Shown: positions 35,441 through 46,759, numbered from the stretch's first letter. The stretch: 64,000 nt of DNA from Saposhnikovia divaricata (GCA_036435485.1 CM071598.1:106204501-106268500), one strand, 5' to 3'. Notes: a model not told the origin generated them from the letters alone. Numbers and translations are program-made.

Positions 35441-35867
35441 GTTTAGCACTTCTTCAGCACAATGTGAAGAAAAAAATTAGAGTAAAAATCATATGCGTCT
35501 TTCGTCTTCCAGAAAAAAAGGTAAGAAATCAAATAGCCGTCTTTTTCTATTTTCAAGGGGGGGTTGACATACTTATCAATGTTTTTTTATCTTTATGTAA
35601 AGGAGGGAGGGGTAAGTGCTGAACTATAGATCTATTCTAAAAATATAACTTGGAAATATGCCTAAAAATTAAAAGGATAGTTGGTACAAAAATTAAGCCT
35701 GATACAGGGCATTAATAAAGAAATAAATTTATAAAAGTAACTTAATGTACACTAATAGAAATTCAGACCACCAGAAGTAAATAAATTTCAATAGCAAAGG
35801 TCGCACTTGCCAATTACTTTACTGAATATTAATGCTATATTGCTATCAAATAAAATTTATTACATAT

Positions 35868-36624
35868 TGTTATAGGGAGAAATTGGTAATACCAATATTT
35901 ATGGAGGTTGCTGGAATCACGGAGCAAAATACGGATATTCTGCTAAGAACACGGAGGAGATTTGTAACTGTTTGTGGCTGATGTTGTTTGTTGATATTTC
36001 AGGGGTGAACTGTTTTTCAATCTTAACAAGGTGCCTACGTACCCTATTTATAGGGATCAAGCCATACGTAGTTCTTGGAGAAGAAGTTACCCTGACGGGC
36101 TAGGGTTTCTGTGGGCTCGTCATGGCCCAAATCCACTAGACGTCTATGGGCTGATATAATTTATCCATTAATCCTGCTCATGACCCATGCCCGATAAAGG
36201 TTACCTATGGCTAACATTACGCTAGAATCATATGGCCTCATTGGCGAGGCTAATGGAGGAGCTACGTGGCCTCGCATGCTACCCCGTTGGGCTTATTCAT
36301 GCGAGGTGATCCCACACGACGGAGATAATCCTACTCATGCGACCTCACTGGGCTTAGCTATGAGTCTTTACAAAAAGAATATTCTAGGCCTCGTTGGACC
36401 TTGCAGAGAGATGTGATGCGATCCCATACTAGGGACATGCTGGCGAACTTGGCCCGTAGCTCGGGGTCGCTTGCTCCAATATCGGACCTAATAATACTTT
36501 GGACTGATTTCTGGTGGTGGGCTTTTGTGACCCATTCTTCATCTCTAGGCCTATTATGAGTTGTGGACCGCTATCTCAGCCCATTAGGTCTGTTTAGGGC
36601 TTATGCCAAGATTTGGGCATAACA
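35868..36624 (-). repeat. Solo LTR (757 bp)
   Basis: Ends TGTTAT...ATAACA with a perfect 5-bp target duplication catat (35863-35867 and 36625-36629). The minus strand has a TATA box (CTATAAATAGGG, near 36045-36056), giving the orientation. GC content is higher than in the flanks. No primer site or purine tract lies beside it, as expected after recombination between two LTRs. Confidence 0.87.
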
Positions 36625-36785
36625 CATATTATTATGTAGTTTTAACAAATCTTTTATCCATGGAAAAGGAAACACTAATGCTTCTTTATTAGAAGTTCAC
36701 AAAGCGAAAGAACTATAACCTTTTATAAAAGTCTCCAGTGATCTCTTATCTTCTTTCTCAGGTATAATGCCACATTGTTTTTTAC

Positions 36786-36828
36786 CTGGTAGAGCAGATC
36801 AAGTGCATGAAACTGTACAAGAGCACCC
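36786..36828 (-). pseudogene. Gamma-COP pseudogene exon (LVQFHAL)
   Basis: A 43-bp match: GALVQFHALDLLYQ between an AG acceptor and a donor GTAAAA. Plant gamma-COP has AALVQFHALALLHQ in its helical trunk domain. It lies downstream on the minus strand of the exon at 36980-37165, in the right order. Confidence 0.7.
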
Positions 36829-36979
36829 CTTATGTAAACAGCTTCCTATACCTCATTACCCACTTTTTAATAGTTTATGGGTTTAACTGGAAAATCAGCA
36901 GATATATAAAGCTAATCAGCCTAAAAATATTACCAAAAAGAGTAATAACTAGATGTACACTTTTAGAAGTTCAGACTAC

Positions 36980-37165
36980 TTGCAGTAAATAACTTCCACA
37001 AACAAGCACCATACTTGCAACTGAAGGATTGTTGTCAACAATAGCTTGTTTCAGGTATCTTTTAATTTGCATGAGAAGAGTACCATCAATGATCCTGATA
37101 GAGAAAACCTTTGCCCTATACATATCAGTCTTGTTGTTAATGTACTTCTTAAGAAGCGTTGTGAG
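36980..37165 (-). pseudogene. Gamma-COP pseudogene exon (HEAT-repeat trunk)
   Basis: Reads NNKTDMYRAKVFSIRIIDGT, then LLMQIKRYLKQAIVDNNPSV and ASMVLVCGSYLLQ, ending before GTAGTC. The family form is NSKTDMYRANAIRVLCRIIDGT, then LLTQIERYLKQAIVDKNPVV and ASAALVSGIHLLQ. A four-residue gap after YRAKVF marks a deletion. A diverged duplicate lies at 38740-38945. Confidence 0.82.
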
Positions 37166-37321
37166 AACAAAGAAATCATCCGTTCACTAGTTGTAACGAG
37201 GATATAAATTTAAGCCATATCACTATTTAAAAGGGAAGTGGTAAAAGTTCTCTGTTTGCAAAGGCACAATAAGCAAAACATGACCTTCTTCATTTTTAAC
37301 TAAGTCCGCTATGTTCTAATT

Positions 37322-37391
37322 TAAGGTTGGGAAATGTAACATCAGCACACATGAATTTGGCATTCTTGTGATGTCCATTAATGCTTTTATT
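37322..37391 (-). pseudogene. Phosphoethanolamine N-methyltransferase (PEAMT) exon fragment, distal
   Basis: After acceptor ATGCTGCAG the frame reads NKSINGHHKNAKFMCADVTF and PNLKLE, as in the first methyltransferase domain of plant PEAMT, which makes phosphocholine from phosphoethanolamine using S-adenosylmethionine. At about 37321 the match stops. The following bases instead match gamma-COP flanking sequence also found at 39035-39060, so this is a chimeric junction. No later PEAMT exons follow. Confidence 0.8.
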
Positions 37392-37482
37392 CTGCAGCAT
37401 AAGATTATTAAAAAAAGGACTACATAAGGTGGACACAATGAAACAAAAGAGGTCTGATTTCACCAAGGTACAGGATGCAAAC

Positions 37483-37620
37483 CTTCTTGAAGACACTATC
37501 AATGAAGTCCAAAGCCAAAATCTGACTAGCCTTCTCAGCCAATTCACCAGTGAAACGACCAATACCAGCTCCAAGTTCCAGGACAGCTTTCCCTTTGTAT
37601 GGTGGCAGCATAGAAAGTAC
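37483..37620 (-). pseudogene. PEAMT exon with SAM-binding motif I
   Basis: A clean 46-codon exon between AG acceptor and donor GTTTGC. It reads [20 protein letters not shown], then [20 protein letters not shown] and [19 protein letters not shown] is methyltransferase motif I and LALDFIDSV contains the acidic motif II. The exon is intact and in phase with the next (37391). Earlier and later exons (expected N-terminal helix, second methyltransferase domain) are absent, so this two-exon piece cannot make an enzyme. It lies between gamma-COP fragments on the same strand. Confidence 0.85.
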
Positions 37621-38739
37621 CTATCCAGACCATTATCTAAGTTCGCTTCCATAGTAGCAATACATAAGTTGATAATATAGATTAAAGAAACACAAGAGAG
37701 AAATTATTCTAAATTAAAGCATTACATACGATCCATGCAGCTATATCATAGTTATAGTTACTACCCACACCCCTCCTGAGTTTGAAGGAAGGAAAGAAAA
37801 TGAGTACAGTTATAACTCATTTAAGATGCTGAGCTTATCATAATTATAGTAAGTTCATGGATGATGTGACAACAAGGATCAAAAAACCAATCAAAGAACA
37901 GACCAAAGGATTTTAAAAGTTGTTTTCAACAGTAAAAAATTGTATAACCATAAGAGATGTAAACTATGATGATCTTTTTACTTTGACTCAACGAATTCAA
38001 AGCTAAAAATAAACAAATAGTAAAGACATGTAGAAGATTGTTTTGTAAAGCTTCCTACCTTATATACCTATTAGTTAGGTTTTTATTTCCCTGTTTGAAG
38101 TTCGAAGTTTTACACTAGCAATGCCAAAAAAAGAAAAACTTAAAAACGAAAATAGCCATCTCCGTTACCCTTCTGCCTACCAATAATACAAGAAGTCTTA
38201 CCTCAGACTCGAAGCCACTATCATTACTTATGTCCATTACCCACTACAGATGAACCGCAAAGAAGACACAGAGAGAATGTACAAAATATAGTACCCCACA
38301 AAGCTCTAAGAGATGTTTAAATCACATGTCCCAAATAATATTGTGTATAAGTTAAATCACATTTATTTATTAATAAAAAAGAAAAATTAGAAGTAGATGA
38401 AGCAGAAAAAATACTGACACAAAGTTCAATTATCATTCAGCATTCAGTTAAAAGAAAGTTGTTAGTCGAGTACAACGAGAAGTGCATATTACATAAACAA
38501 TTTTATCAATGCTTCAAATTCCAATATCTTAAATAAGAAAACAATTGCATCATTTGATCATATCTCATTCAAAATAAAAGTAAAAATGAAATAAGAAAGG
38601 CACCCTGACCAGTAACAATATTAACAGCCTGTTCCGAGTTTCAAGAAGACAAAATACAAAAGAATAAGTAGAGCCTAAAAATCTTGCAAAAAGAGTAAAA
38701 ACTTGATGTACACTGTTCACACTACTTGCAAGCTGCAGC

Positions 38740-38945
38740 AAAGGACTTCCACTAACTAGCACCACATTTGCAACTGCCAGATTTGCAACTGCCAGGATTT
38801 GCAACTGCCAAAATTTTATCAACAGTACCTTGTTTCAAGTATCTTTCAATTTAAGTGAGAAGGGTGCCAACAATGATCTGACAGAGAGCACAGGGCTTTT
38901 GCGTTATACAAATCAGTCTTGCTATTATGTACTTTATAAGACCAA
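38740..38945 (-). pseudogene. Diverged duplicate of the gamma-COP HEAT exon
   Basis: Homologous to 36980-37165: IERYLKQ, TVDK and LVSGSPLLQ remain recognisable across frame changes. A 16-bp word around ATTTGCAACTGCCAG occurs three times (about 38765-38812) where the other copy has it once. Its flank to about 39060 also matches the flank of the other copy. Confidence 0.7.
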
Positions 38946-39977
38946 AGAAATCATCTATTTGCTAGTTATATGGAGGATAACGAAATTTTACATTGTACTT
39001 TAAACATAACAGGATCTTCGTCATTTTGACCAAGTCTGCAATGTTTCTAATTTATATCCCCGTTGTGTACTTAAGAAAGAGACGAGATATAAAAGCTAAA
39101 AAAAGACATTCATCACATGAGTTTCTTGAGTTTTTATTCTTGAGCTTTCATGAACTCTCTTAAAATAATTATGCACAACAAAATCCTGACAACTTACAAA
39201 AATAGTATAATATAAGTGTGAATGATATAATAGGTTATTACTACACCCCAATACCTTATATATGTAGTGCATCCATCTTTTTACTTGTTCTATTTAACAT
39301 ATTTGAAGGATGGAAACTTAACTTTTGTGAACGAGTACCCCTGATTCAAATGATACGGAAGTTTTGTAATGACCTGAAAGGTTGTCGAGGAAAAGGTGTA
39401 TTAATATAGAAGCTATTCATCTCGGAAGGGGAAAGGTAAAATAAGTAGCTAAAACATATTTGTACCTGCACATATTTCGTGTACGAGTGTGATTAAAAAA
39501 ACTCTAGCTTTTTGATGAACTGCTGCTTTCTCAGTTTCAAGGAAATGAGAGTAACTAGCTCTGAGAAATGAGTCAAGAACTTATATCAGGCACACACAAA
39601 TTTAAAAAACTTAACCAAACTGAAAATTCACTAACAAATACTTGTAAAATTCCTACATCACAATGATCAAAATACAAAAGCAAGTATGCACAACTACATT
39701 AACATGCAATGTCAAACAATGTATATTCAAGGTGAGACTCAAAGGGCTTTGAACATATGCATAACTAGATTAACAATGTGGAAAAGGTTATTGCTAAAAT
39801 ACACAATTGTAGACTACCAACAGCAGCAAAGCTAATCACAAAACCAGATTTACATAGCTAAACACACAAACTTTGAGGAAAATAATGCGGAAAATACTAA
39901 TTTTTGCTACATCGAATAGACAAAATAATGCTCAAGATTACAAGTATATGTCCTTTTATCTAAAAATCAGCAAAAAG

Positions 39978-40202
39978 TCACTTACTCATTATGTACGAAG
40001 TTTCAACATGAGGCTTCATTTTCCCCAGGTCGGTAGTGAAGTCATTAAGCAGCTCCTGGTAGCTTGGGCACTCAAAATTCACACCTTCACCTTCGTCGCT
40101 TACAAAAATACTATCAACCCAAGCTTCATCAATTTCATTCATCACACCGATCTTCCTCTCCTTTGGACCCGTAACAATCAATTGACACCAAACCATCATC
40201 AC
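39978..40202 (-). pseudogene. Possible C-terminal part of the NAC pseudogene
   Basis: A 74-codon open frame downstream of the NAC remnant on the same strand, with an acidic segment (EIDEAWVDSIFVSDEGEGVN) and YQELLNDFTTDLGKM. NAC factors carry variable acidic activation regions at their C-terminus, and the position fits. The sequence itself is not diagnostic. Confidence 0.35.
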
Positions 40203-40300
40203 AGCAACTTAGACTTGTAACAACATTACTGTTTGTTATTGACTCAGAACACACACTAGCATCCACTTTTTAGGTATCATTCTTGTCGTTTGCTTTCTGA

Positions 40301-40604
40301 CTAATTGTAGCTTTTATTAGATGAAGGGTTTTGTTGGAAAGGATTTGATGGCAGGACTCTTGGAAAATCAACAGTAATCTTGCAAAGAACAGTATGAGCT
40401 TTATTAGGAATATTCTTATTAAGCCCGCACAAGCTATACTCGTGCCTTCTCCAATGACCTAACCTACTAAAATCTTCCAGACCCGAAACCTCGTTAATTT
40501 CATAAACAAGCATCCTCATCTCCCCGATAAGATCACCATTTAAATCATTAATCTCCATTCGCTTGGTTATGCACGCACATCAAGCCTTTTTAACAAACTG
40601 CTCT
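40301..40604 (-). pseudogene. NAC transcription factor pseudogene, C-terminal half of the NAC domain
   Basis: Continues the fragment at 42827-43113 across the hAT insertion: the frame gives EQFVKKA, then a stop (TGA for Gly of the AGCGTW-type motif), then MEINDLNGDLIGEMRMLVYE and HWRRHEYSLCGLN, and LCKITVD. These are NAC subdomains D and E (MLVYE, W-MHEY, VLCKI). The NAC family are plant-specific DNA-binding regulators. A stop follows SNKSYN at 40301. With a nonsense codon and the insertion, this copy is not functional. Confidence 0.8.
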
Positions 40605-40612
40605 CTTCCACC

Positions 40613-42818
40613 AGAGTCGGCCCTGAGGCCAAGCTGCTTATACACGCACCAAAATATTTAAATTTTTAGGGGGCACATTTTTTTTTGTGTATGTATATAT
40701 AGGAACAAAAAAAATAAAAATAGGAGTACAAAAACAAATAGGGGCACACTTTTTAAAATTTTATTTTAAAGAAGCACAAAAAAAAAATTAATTCTCAAAT
40801 AACAAAAAAGTAAAAAAAAATTAGGGCATAACTTTTTGTTTGGTTTAACAAAAAAGCACATAATTAAAAATAATTAAAATATAGATAGATTATAAATACA
40901 TAAATATTAAAATTCAATTAAAGAACCCTAAAAAAGTAGTAAATGATTCCTCTCTGTTCCTCTCCTTGGTTATTTGGTGACTCCTAATCCAAATCTTTTT
41001 CTAATCTAAACAAACCCAAATGTGAAGTGAGGTAAGTATGAAAAAACATCAATCCGGAGCTCAATGAAGAAAAATCATCCAACAAAAGGCTAATTTTTTA
41101 GAAGATTATAAAAAAGGTGGAGGACTTCTTAGGTTTATGAAATTAACAAATTTTGCTAACAATGAAGAAATTAATGTTGGAGATAGTCAAAATATTAATG
41201 TTGAAGATGCTAAGGAAGACCAAAATATGGTTAATGTTGAGAATCCAATTATTGATAAAGAAAAATTGTTGCATGATAATATAGAAGACAATACAAAAGT
41301 AAATAGTCGTATTGATGAGAATAAAATTCAGGAAGATGACTATGTAGATATCTATGATCCTGAAAATTGGAACAACATCGATAACAAATTCAGAGATTTC
41401 ATCGTCGAGAAAGGTCCGGTAAGAGTTCAAGTTGATGATGATTCTTTCTTTCCACGTGATGCTAATAAAAGACATTTTACACGTACATATTACACTCGAA
41501 AATTGGGCAAGGGGGAAAAGCAAGATAGAAGATGGCTTATTTATTCTAAAGTTGTGAAAAAAGTGTTTTGCTTTTGTTGTAAGTTGTTTATTCGCAAGGT
41601 GGATTCAAACAATGCTAGTTCTGTTACTTCTATGGGCTATGATAATTGGGCAAATCTTTCAAGGGCTCTCAAAGAACACGAAACTGACAGAGATCATATC
41701 AAATGTATGAGTGCGTGGATGGAACTAGAAAGAAGATTGAACCAAAATTAAATTATTGATAAAGACGTATAGAAACAAATTAATGCTGAGAGAGAACATC
41801 GGAAACATATTTTGGTTAGGATAATTGATGTGGTTAAGGCTCTTGCAAAAAATAATTTAGCTTTTCGTGGAGATAATGAGAAGATTGGCGATGAGGATAA
41901 TGAATTTTTTTTGGGTATAATTTAGATGCTGGGTGAGTTTGATCCAGTTATGAAGGAGCATATGCAGCGCATCCATGGTAAGGAATTTCATTATCATTAG
42001 CTGAGTCACAAAATTCAGAATGAATTAGTTCAGATGATATCTAATGAGCTAAAGTTTATGATAATTAAAACATTCAAATTGCAAAGTATTATGCAGTGAT
42101 ACTTGTTGCACTCTTGACATAAGTCATGAAGAGCAAATAACACTTGTTATTTATTGTGTGGATACATCAGACGATAATGTTAAAGTTGAAGAATTTTTCT
42201 TAGAATTTATAAAGGTTGATGATACATCCAGAGAAGGACTTTTTGAATCACTTACTGTTGCATTAGATAAGCTTGATCTAGATGTTGAAAATGTGAGGGG
42301 GAAGGGGTATGATAAGGAAAAAATAAAGGTGTGAAAAAAAAAATTTACTCGATATAAATCCTCGAGCTTTTTACACGCCATGTGGATATCATAGTCTCAA
42401 TCTCACACTTTGTGATATGGCTAACTCTTGTGATTTGAAAATTTCATTTTTTGGATTGTGCAACGTGTGTGTTGTTTATTTTCTTCTTCTACAAAAAGAT
42501 GGAGTGTTTTGAAAGAATCAATTGGATCTCGTGGCCTAATTGTAAAGCCATTATCTCAGACTCGTTGGGAAAATCATCTTGAGAGTGTTTCTGTAATAAG
42601 ATATCAAAATTGTATGTATCCCTCTCTTACAATTGTATGTGTTTGATTTATGAAGTGCAATACGCATCCATCTCTTGTAATTGCAGTGTCTCAAAATTCT
42701 AAAGGTTAGTATCTTTTACGGTATCAATTTCTTATTTTTTTTATGCTTCTTTGTATATTATTGTGGGGGCATAATTTTTTTTTGCTTGGGGCTTTAGAAA
42801 TCTCAGGGCCAACCCCGT
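40613..42818 (+). mobile_element. hAT transposon (2206 bp), TTF-zinc-finger/ZMYM1-like type, inside the NAC pseudogene
   Basis: Bounded by a perfect 8-bp target duplication cttccacc (40605-40612 and 42819-42826). Ends are imperfect inverted repeats sharing GGCCCTGAG: AGAGTCGGCCCTGAG at left and ACGGGGTTGGCCCTGAG read from the right. It carries a decayed transposase. The insertion site is within the NAC coding region, whose frame continues on both sides. Confidence 0.92.
41137..42650 (+). pseudogene. hAT transposase pseudogene (TTF zinc finger plus DUF4371-type region)
   Basis: The first 204 codons are open (41137-41751). An acidic N-terminus is followed by DIYDPENWNNID, HFTRTYYTRKLGKGEKQDRR and WLIYSKVVKKVFCFCCKLFI with its Cys pair, then NWANLSRALKEHETDRDHIK. 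This is the TTF-type zinc finger of ZMYM1-like hAT proteins, presumed to bind DNA. After a TAA the match goes on with stops and shifts: [63 protein letters not shown] and LSQTRWENHLESV. The final hAT dimerisation region is missing, so an internal deletion occurred before 42780. It is not functional. Confidence 0.88.
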
Positions 42819-42826
42819 CTTCCACC

Positions 42827-43113
42827 ATTAAATTTCATCTTCTTAGATTTGATAGACTTCTTCGTTAAATTTACAAAGACATAAGCAAGCTTCTCAAATT
42901 TTCCAGTGGACACTTCAGATAAAATCAAGGGGTGAGTTTTGGGATCAAAAACTTTCCATGGATTAGTATTTGCACCGTATAATTGCCTCTCCTCCACAAC
43001 ATTACATGATAGCTTTTCTCCCAAAACTTTGGGCTTCAAATACAAAGTGATGTGTTCATGTTCAAAAGGGTGGAAACGATGACCGGGAGGCAATTTGGAC
43101 TTTCGTCCCCCAT
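42827..43113 (-). pseudogene. NAC transcription factor pseudogene, N-terminal half of the NAC domain
   Basis: Reads KLPPGHRFHPFEHEHITLYL, then KPKVLGEKLSC, NPWKVFD, FEKLAYVFVNLTKKSIKSKK and MKFNGG before the hAT insertion. This is NAC subdomains A to C; canonical A is LPPGFRFHPTDEELV-YYL, so several conserved residues are changed. The best start ATG (43111-43113, MGDES) is one base out of frame with the domain, a further sign of decay. The open frame starting at 43162 is in phase but uses leader sequence. Confidence 0.82.
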
Positions 43114-43246
43114 GAGAGACGATCAGAAAGAGAGACAGAAGGGTTAATGCGAGAGAGATCAAAGAGAGACGCGGAATGGTTAACGAGAGAGAGAGGGAGA
43201 GATTTAGAGAGAGATTAAGATTTTGTTTCCTTAACGCAATGCGGAG

Positions 43247-43254
43247 TATATATA
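43247..43254 (-). promoter_or_regulatory. TATA box of the former NAC gene
   Basis: Tatatata lies about 135 bp before the ATG at 43113, ahead of a CT-rich (minus-strand) 5' leader with many CTCTCT runs, typical of plant promoters. Confidence 0.5.
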
Positions 43255-43259
43255 GACTT

Positions 43260-44284
43260 ACGCGGGGTGGATTTTATGGTTTAAATTATTACAGCCTGGA
43301 TCCGGTTTATTACTCAATTGTTATTTCATTTCAATTTTGTGAATATGAAAGATTAAATTATGAATTTAACAAATATTTAAAAATTAAATTGTAATTTCTT
43401 TATAAAATTTAATAATAAATTATTTTACATTTGATATTTGTCAATTCATTTAGATTTGTCAATGAATATAAAAAAGGTATTACATTAAGATATATGATTT
43501 AATTAATGTTGATGTGATAATAATTAAATTCAAGAAAAAATGAATATTAATTTTGTTTAATCTAAACATGATAAAAATTCTTTCCGCACATATTTATTGA
43601 TTTTTGTGAGTCAAAAATTTAATTTCACATGTATATTTATTGAAAGTGGAGTGTTGTTGAACACGATTATATAGAGACAAGAGATTTGTACAAATTCACC
43701 ATCCCCGAATATAATAATATCTGAAAACCAACTCATTTATGATGCAATTATTTCATTTAAATTTTGTAAATGTAAAAGATATGTTTCAATTCCATAGCTA
43801 TGTGTGTTTTAATAAAAATATTTTTAAAAATAATTAGATTCATCAAATTAGATTTTAAATCAAATAGATATAGATTTATGTTTTTCATGTAAAACATGTT
43901 ATCTTTCCTTTTTTTAAGAACTTATCAATTTTCCTTTTTAGGTAGTATATATTATCTTTCGTATTTTCTCTAATTAAGATTCCTCCTTTTCTGAAAAAAC
44001 TTCGGACAATCCCTTATAATAAAAATAGAATAATAATATTATCATTACTAAGTAAGTAACTAATTACCTTTTTCAATTAAATTGAATTATCCTTTTTATT
44101 TATTCAAACTAAAATCTCTCTTTTCTTAAAAAGTCACGAACAACATATATATGATAAAAATTATTAAATCATATCACGAGTTTCTTTTATGTACATATAT
44201 GCATGTATCAATTGTCATATATGTATGATCCTCACGGACATGATATAAATTATTTAATTTTTTTTAAATATATAGTGAATCTTA
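43260..44284. other. AT-rich sequence upstream of the NAC remnant
   Basis: No supported ORF or repeat boundary. Presumably old promoter and intergenic sequence. Confidence 0.4.
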
Positions 44285-44450
44285 GGTGTGACAATCCAGG
44301 TCCAGAGATCGTTCTTCCTTATCCATTATGGGGTAATACCAGTTGGTTTCGTGTCCCCACCTCTAGACCTATGTTCATTGGGGGATAATATCACAAGTCT
44401 TCGTGTCCCCACCTCCGACAACTTGCCTCAACAAGCTTTCAAGAGTCGAC

Positions 44451-44460
44451 TCTGATACCA
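44451..44460 (-). other. Primer binding site of a minus-strand LTR element
   Basis: The minus strand reads TGGTATCAGA four bases after an LTR end GGGTTGACA, matching the tRNA-Met-type site used by plant elements. The 160 bp to its left hold no coding sequence I recognise. Confidence 0.65.
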
Positions 44461-44464
44461 TCTA

Positions 44465-44692
44465 TGTCAACCCAGGTCAAATCCCGAGCTTTATTCGTAA
44501 ATCGGGTTAAGTCCAGTTCCAAATCCGAAATAAGTCAAAGTATACTTGCCCAAGTGTAACCAATATGGGTAATCCACAAGCCCATCACATGACACCAAAA
44601 TATCATTATTTGTTGATGTACTTAGTAGTGTCATTCTACCTTATATATTGAACCAAAATCCTAATTTTTTTCGATATACAAAGGGTGTTACA
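44465..44692 (-). repeat. Short LTR (228 bp) next to a primer site
   Basis: On the minus strand TGTAACACCC...GGTTGACA. Its partner LTR and body are not found to the left, so it is a truncated remnant. The outer limit at 44692 is inferred from the TGTAACACCC word. Confidence 0.5.
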
Positions 44693-45147
44693 CTAGGAGA
44701 TACCATGGAAGCACAAGAACCATGTGGTAACACTTCTAGCACACCAATATACTTTAAAGATAATTTTTATAAGTGTAACTTATTGATACGCCACTAGGGA
44801 TGAAAACTTGGCAAAATAGCTCTCTATACAACCTTAGATATTTGGCTAAGTGCCATACATGGTAAGTCATGGCATATTAGACCTCGAAGCAATAGTACTG
44901 GTGCAACTAAAATTGTGAAATAACAAAAATACAAGGCTAACAAGTGACCACATTATTTTGGTTAGAGAAGTCTACACAAAAGCAACAAAATGAATATTAG
45001 CCTGTATCTTCTTCATAATTTACAAAATGAACGTCAAGATATATATATATTGTAGCTCCATCTATATTTTTAGTTTATAAATAAAAATCATTGTAGCTAA
45101 CCTTATGTAAGAGTGTAACACCCTTCATGATTTATATTAATACAACA

Positions 45148-46560
45148 TGTTAGGTCCCGTATGAGGGTTATATTAAGTTAGAAGGGGGGTTGAATATCTT
45201 AATTACCAATTAAAAATTATTATGGCGTTTTAAAACTATTTTTTTTAAAAAATATTTTTCCGAGTCGTTAGCAGTTTATAATTACGTAAAATAAACGACA
45301 AGTAAAGAAAATACCACACAGGAGATTTTATCCTGGTTCGCGATGGCGCAACCCCTAATGGATTCGCTTACCCCTACTCCAGTCCCCGAGATCCTCTCTG
45401 GACTCGAGATTTTCCCTTAAAATAAACTCGCTCCTTTAGTAGGCGGAGAAGCCTTTACAACCCTACAAATATTTGTCTTGGTGCATAACTACCCGTTACC
45501 ACCTCAAAATAAATGTAAACAAATACAAGACTCGTCTTGGTGCGTAACTATCCGTTACCACCTCAAAGTCGTTGTAAACCTACACAACTTATCTTAGACA
45601 GCAACTCCCCACTACTTCTTCAAAGTTGATGTAGAACCTTTGGTGTAGACTATTGATTCTTGGCTTTTATCGATCTTGGGTCTTAGATGAAAGGTCTCGG
45701 GTCTTTCCTCTTCTTCACGGTGCAAAGACTACTAACTCCCCGTTAGTACGTCTAGGACTTGGGTCTTAGAACGAGAATCACCTCACTTCAACTTCACCTC
45801 ACTACAAAAGTTAGACAAACAATATCTATGAAACAAATATGGGTTAAGCAAGGTATATATTAAAATCGTGCAAAACTAGTAGGTTACGGTACTAGCCACG
45901 AAGGACGCTTAATACGCGTTAAAATATTATTCAACTCACAAGTGTGAGGATGAGAAAGAAAAGGTCAACTCACAAGTGTGAGGATAAGAAAGAAAATTCA
46001 ACTCGCAAGTGCGAGGACCGTGAAAGAACGCTATTACACGTTAGCTATATGCGTAGTGCGGAAAATAGTAAATAATGGCAGGGGTTAAGTCACACGAGTG
46101 GACTTTACGCATAAGCGATATTAGAACGAAACGTTAATATTCAATTAAGAATATTAAGTTATATCTTGTGATTTTAACTTCTTCACGAAGTTTATGTGAT
46201 ACGAAGTATTCCTTTAAAGAATGTCCCACGGAGCACTGTAGATGCTAGTTGGGAATCCGTAAAAATACTTAATTGTATCAACTTTGACGTGTGTCAAATA
46301 TGGAAGTCTTTTTAAGCTACTAGGCTTAAGACTCTTAAGATGTATACTTGCTTTTGATTAAAGTCAATGTCAAAGTATAATCTTCATTTAACTTCTTGCA
46401 CGAAAAAAATTTATGGCCATGTAAAATAAATGGTAAGTGCGATAAAACAAGTGGCTAAACTTGTGCTTAAAGAAGCTTATGTTGAATGAAGTATTCCTTT
46501 AAAGAATATCCCACGGAGCACTGTAGATGCTAGTTGGGAACCCGTAAGAATAATTAATCG
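45148..46560 (-). repeat. Copia-type LTR fragment with internal tandem repeats
   Basis: Starts TGTTAGGTCCCG and soon has a G7 run followed by TTGAATA, the complement of the TATTCAACCCCCCCTT word at the end of element B's LTR; the LTR at 61182 starts the same way. Tandem units follow: TCTTGGTGC-TAACT blocks at about 45476-45610 and three ACTCACAAGTGTGAGGA-type units at about 45934-46020. The far end is not defined. Confidence 0.5.
46204..46548. repeat. Direct repeat pair, about 58 bp, 283 bp apart
   Basis: Blocks at about 46204-46261 and 46488-46546 share GAAGTATTCCTTTAAAGAAT, the word CCCACGGAGCACTGTAGATG and a following CTAGTTGGGAA, with few differences. Confidence 0.8.
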
Positions 46561-46759
46561 TTAAAACCTCAAACTCGACGTTTGTCGGATAATTACGGAT
46601 AATCACTTTCTCTTTTATAAAGAGACCATTGGGATCTTTAAAATAGATCCAAGAACAAAGATTAAGATGAAGTATAGAATTTAAGCACAAATCTCAATTT
46701 TAAACACAAAGACGAAGCTAAAAATTACCACTTTTAAAAGTCACTGGGAAAAGTTTGCC

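Noticed and set aside
3004..43200. A single Helitron or Pack-MULE carrying mTERF, gamma-COP, PEAMT and NAC fragments
   Set aside because: No Helitron 3' hairpin with CTRR or long Mutator inverted repeats found. mTERF, NAC and most gamma-COP pieces are as easily explained as decayed resident genes. Kept only as an option for the PEAMT piece.
45934..46026. Short regular repeats that might suggest a CRISPR array
   Set aside because: Only about three units with near-identical spacing inside a plant LTR, no cas genes, eukaryotic DNA.
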